A stretch of 35,719 bases of DNA from DATCHW01 sp036508135 (GTDB lineage: Bacteria > Bacteroidota > Ignavibacteria > Tepidaquicellales > Tepidaquicellaceae). Numbering within the stretch: position 1 is the stretch's first letter; every line of letters begins with the position of its first letter. A program made the position numbers and the translations under genes. The stretch spans positions 1 to 35,719 of the forward strand of contig DATCHW010000279.1 of NCBI GenBank assembly GCA_036508135.1, in the 5' to 3' direction. Of the stretch, positions 33,803-35,719 are shown piece by piece. The notes under the pieces were generated by a model. The model was given only the letters and a program-made list of their open reading frames with translations, searched no databases and had not been told where the DNA came from.

Positions 33803-34282
33803 TTAGAATTGATAATTGCCGTTTTTAGTCTTTGATATATAGAGACTTAAACCAACTTTGTTGACATCGACAACCGAGCCGAGTTCTTTCTGTAAATCAA
33901 TCGCAGCGATAAGACATTCGCGCATTATTTTAATATCATCCGGTTTACCATTACCGTTGGAAGGCTTTGCGTTGGTGGAATCTTGTGTAGGTTGTTTTGA
34001 AAGCAACTGTATATCAAAATCGATTACATTACGCTTACCTTCTTTCGTTAGGACTTTTGTTACCTGTAGTTCGTCTCCTTTCTTAAGCTGATTGTTTTCG
34101 ATGAAATCCTGAACTTGTACCGGAGCGAAGAATGGTTGGTCCTTATCTTCAGCTATAACATTGTACAAATACCAGGTGCCAAAATTAGAATTTCCTGTCA
34201 ATGCTTTATCCTGCATTAATTTAATTCTACAGGGTATGTTAAGCTGTAGCTCCAATTTAGGTTTGTTTCCGTTATTATTCAT
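33803..34282 (-). CDS. Phage/plasmid-type hypothetical protein, possibly OB-fold (159 aa)
   Basis: The N-terminal half (LELQLNIPCRIKLMQDKALT; GTWYLYNVIAEDKDQPFFAP; KKGDELQVTKVLTKEGKRN) looks like a five-strand OB-type domain of the kind that binds single-stranded DNA. An Asn/Pro-rich linker and a short helical C-terminus (CLIAAIDLQKELGS) follow. AAAGGAGA before the ATG supports the start. It lies 18 bases after the Gam/Gp157-like gene in the same direction. The OB assignment is inferred from strand pattern and context only. Confidence 0.65.
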   Translation of the reverse strand: MNNNGNKPKLELQLNIPCRIKLMQDKALTGNSNFGTWYLYNVIAEDKDQPFFAPVQVQDFIENNQLKKGDELQVTKVLTKEGKRNVIDFDIQLLSKQPTQDSTNAKPSNGNGKPDDIKIMRECLIAAIDLQKELGSVVDVNKVGLSLYISKTKNGNYQF

Positions 34283-34300
34283 TTCTTTTCAAGTCTCCTT

Positions 34301-34903
34301 TCAATTAATTTTGTAATAAAACTTCGGGTCTTGTGATTTCACATCTATTCCTTCGGGTACGACACCTGAATCTTTAATGTGCTCTTTTATTTTTTTCATA
34401 TCCGGTTCATATGCTTCTGGAATATGCCTCAACAACTGTGAGTCAGCTTTTTCATAAAACAGTTCTTCGTCAATTATTAGTATCTTGTCCTGTTGTTTTC
34501 TCACACCGATAGTTCCCGGTGCAAGCTGTAGAGATTTTAGATTCTTTTGCCTCAGATAATTATGCATGCTAGTGCAAAGAAAGTCTATCTGTCCCTGGTT
34601 TTGCTGTATCTTTTTAGATTGCCAATCTTCAATATCCTGTATCAGCTTGGAAGCTGTGGCTTTAACATTATCAATCGCTTTCTCTTTCATTTTAATTACC
34701 CACAAATACTTGGAGAAAACAACTTCAGGTGAATCAGCTTTAGCTAAATCTGCTTCGATTTGTTCAAACATATCTTCAAATATCTCTTCAAGTATTAACT
34801 TCTCATCTTGTTTTGGCAGAAGGCTTAAACCGTTGTCAGGATTGATTTCTGTGACGTTGTGAAGTTCAGGAGAGTGAGGGCATATAATATTTACTTCATT
34901 CAT
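34301..34903 (-). CDS. Gam/Gp157-like protein (200 aa)
   Basis: The N-terminal half is helical and charged (LILEEIFEDMFEQIEADLAK; KATASKLIQDIEDWQSKK). The C-terminal part has LRQKNLKSLQLAPGTIGVRK, a loop, then DMKKIKEHIKDSG and VPEGIDVKSQDPKFYYKI. This order (long helices, K-S-x-x-L-x-x-GTIG-x-RK, final strand) is shared by the phage Mu Gam host-nuclease inhibitor and the siphovirus Gp157 family. Gam-type proteins bind DNA ends and block RecBCD-like nucleases. AAGGAAGG precedes the start. Which of the two families applies needs a profile search. Confidence 0.75.
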   Translation of the reverse strand: MNEVNIICPHSPELHNVTEINPDNGLSLLPKQDEKLILEEIFEDMFEQIEADLAKADSPEVVFSKYLWVIKMKEKAIDNVKATASKLIQDIEDWQSKKIQQNQGQIDFLCTSMHNYLRQKNLKSLQLAPGTIGVRKQQDKILIIDEELFYEKADSQLLRHIPEAYEPDMKKIKEHIKDSGVVPEGIDVKSQDPKFYYKIN

Positions 34904-35001
34904 TTTAGTTTTCCTTCCTTTCGTGCCAGGATTATTATTTCAAGTAACAGCAACAGAAGTCTGCCCGCATATTTTCTAATTATTATTAGTGGTATTTGCA
35001 T
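34900..35001 (-). CDS. Small hydrophobic protein (33 aa), overlaps both neighbours
   Basis: On the minus strand, ATG at 35001 has AAAGGAG about 9 bases before it. The frame reads QIPLIIIRKYAGRLLLLLLE, then IIILARKEGKLK, and ends in a TGA that overlaps the ATG of the Gam/Gp157-like gene (ATGA). The start lies inside the 56-residue upstream gene. The hydrophobic segment could be one membrane helix. The ribosome site and the coupled stop/start support a real gene. Confidence 0.5.
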   Translation of the reverse strand: MQIPLIIIRKYAGRLLLLLLEIIILARKEGKLK

Positions 35002-35146
35002 CTGGTTTTGCTCCTTTCTTTGGTTTTGGTTTACGTGGTAATTTAAGTTTTCCTTTGTTGCTCAACTGTTTCAACATTTTCAATAATTCTATTCCAAGCT
35101 CTAATGCTATATCAGTTACTTCTTTTGGAATTTTAGGTTTTTTCAT
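34976..35146 (-). CDS. Small basic protein (56 aa)
   Basis: MKKPKIPKEVTDIALELGIE starts a 56-residue protein with an amphipathic helix (ELLKMLKQL) and a Lys/Pro-rich tail (KLPRKPKPKKGAKPD). Such proteins occur in phage and plasmid early regions. The gene sits in the minus-strand operon between the JAMM-motif gene and the small hydrophobic gene. No family is recognised. Confidence 0.6.
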   Translation of the reverse strand: MKKPKIPKEVTDIALELGIELLKMLKQLSNKGKLKLPRKPKPKKGAKPDANTTNNN

Positions 35147-35181
35147 TTATTCGCAATTTAAATTTTTGTAATTCTGTGAAT

Positions 35182-35719
35182 TTAAAACGTCGAACCCTCG
35201 CAGCTAAAGCCGTTTTGATGATAGATAGATTCTTCTAGGGTTTCCAGCCGGTAATAAATTTTATCAATCTGGTCATTCACTTCATCAAGCAAAAACTCTT
35301 TCATCATTCCGTAGTCTAACGATTCTTCAGGGAACAGCTTTTCTTTTCGCTCAGGTATTGTGTCGTGACGGTCTAAGTCCCATTCGTGTTTAGCTACTAA
35401 CTCAATTTCTTTGTCTTTTGAATCTTTGTACTTAGATTTCGTTTTTCTATTTTTGTCTATTATCATAAGCGGTGCAGGCTTTTCGATATTAGATACATCT
35501 ATATCTTCAATACCATAGTCCACGAAGCACTCAACCGGAATTTGTATTACGTAATCATCGTGCTTCAGATTATAAACGCCTGTTACAAAGTTATCCTGCT
35601 TAGTATATAGAATCGAAAGCTCAAAGTTTTGGTTGATATATGCCTTGTCTGTAGAGGAAAAGCCATTCATTCCGTCCGGGTGGCGATGTATCACACAATT
35701 AAATTTATATTCGTCTTTT
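35182..35719 (-). CDS. JAB/MPN (JAMM-motif) protein, 5' partial
   Basis: The frame is open to the window edge, so the start is outside; an apparent GTG start at 35694 is an internal valine. The first visible residues are KDEYKFNCVIHRHPDGMNGF followed by SSTD. H-x-H-x7-S-x2-D is the JAMM zinc motif of JAB-family metallopeptidases, with zinc-binding His, His and Asp present; the partner Glu would lie upstream. Residues after it (QNFELSILYTKQDNFVTGVY) continue the fold. The C-terminal 90 residues are charged and helical, of unknown family. JAB proteins occur in mobile elements, for example in PRTRC plasmid systems, and in ubiquitin-like pathways. Confidence 0.75.
   Translation of the reverse strand, partial: KDEYKFNCVIHRHPDGMNGFSSTDKAYINQNFELSILYTKQDNFVTGVYNLKHDDYVIQIPVECFVDYGIEDIDVSNIEKPAPLMIIDKNRKTKSKYKDSKDKEIELVAKHEWDLDRHDTIPERKEKLFPEESLDYGMMKEFLLDEVNDQIDKIYYRLETLEESIYHQNGFSCEGSTF

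Overview
The window reads as a chromosome segment of an Ignavibacteria or related Bacteroidota/Chlorobi-group bacterium. The main reason is that two secreted proteins (1-504 and 3225-4463) end in the type IX secretion C-terminal sorting domain with a YPNPFNP-type linker and a GVYFYR motif, and a decayed third copy lies near 14.7 kb. The DNA is AT-rich throughout and most so at about 5-14 kb. The assignment rests on protein style only; no rRNA or complete tRNA is present.

Layout: (1) 0-4.5 kb holds ordinary host genes: secreted proteins, small hypotheticals, a membrane protein and a 5'-truncated PHA-granule-type gene. (2) 4.68-4.91 kb holds an intergenic nested inverted-repeat element that looks like a structured RNA or a small mobile element. 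(3) 5.0-14.2 kb is a very AT-rich defence-like island. Four tightly coupled genes come first (two unknowns, a coiled-coil protein and a membrane-anchored Upf1-like SF1 helicase). Three TIR-domain proteins follow, one of them ThsB-like, then a stand-alone SLOG-fold protein and a DUF2321 zinc-ribbon protein. The island ends beside a 3' tRNA-Thr(CGT) remnant that looks like an attachment-site scar. (4) 14.3-19.6 kb is a patchwork of gene fragments and cargo: a second PHA-granule-type fragment, a decayed sorting domain, a probable outer-membrane protein, a secreted HNH gene with a nonsense codon, a HEPN-like protein, a DUF6794/ankyrin mini-operon, and a head-on chimera of two truncated genes. (5) 19.77-20.93 kb is a damaged ISAs1-family insertion sequence. 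(6) 21.5-33.2 kb is a complete type I-B CRISPR-Cas locus, cas8b-cas7-cas5-cas3-cas6-cas1-cas2-cas4, followed by a leader and an array of 42 repeats and 41 spacers. (7) 33.3-35.7 kb is a minus-strand phage- or plasmid-like block (DUF2958, OB-like protein, Gam/Gp157-like protein, two small genes, a JAMM-motif protein running off the window).

How the genes fit together: the cas genes form one operon with most genes touching or overlapping, and they cover adaptation (cas1, cas2, cas4), crRNA processing (cas6) and interference (cas3, cas5, cas7, cas8b). The 5-14 kb island is the best candidate for an undescribed system. It contains TIR enzymes with WxxxE motifs and a separate SLOG domain that could sense their nucleotide product, next to a membrane-anchored helicase module, and it lacks a recognisable ThsA. 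Whether it is one system or two adjacent ones cannot be decided from sequence alone.
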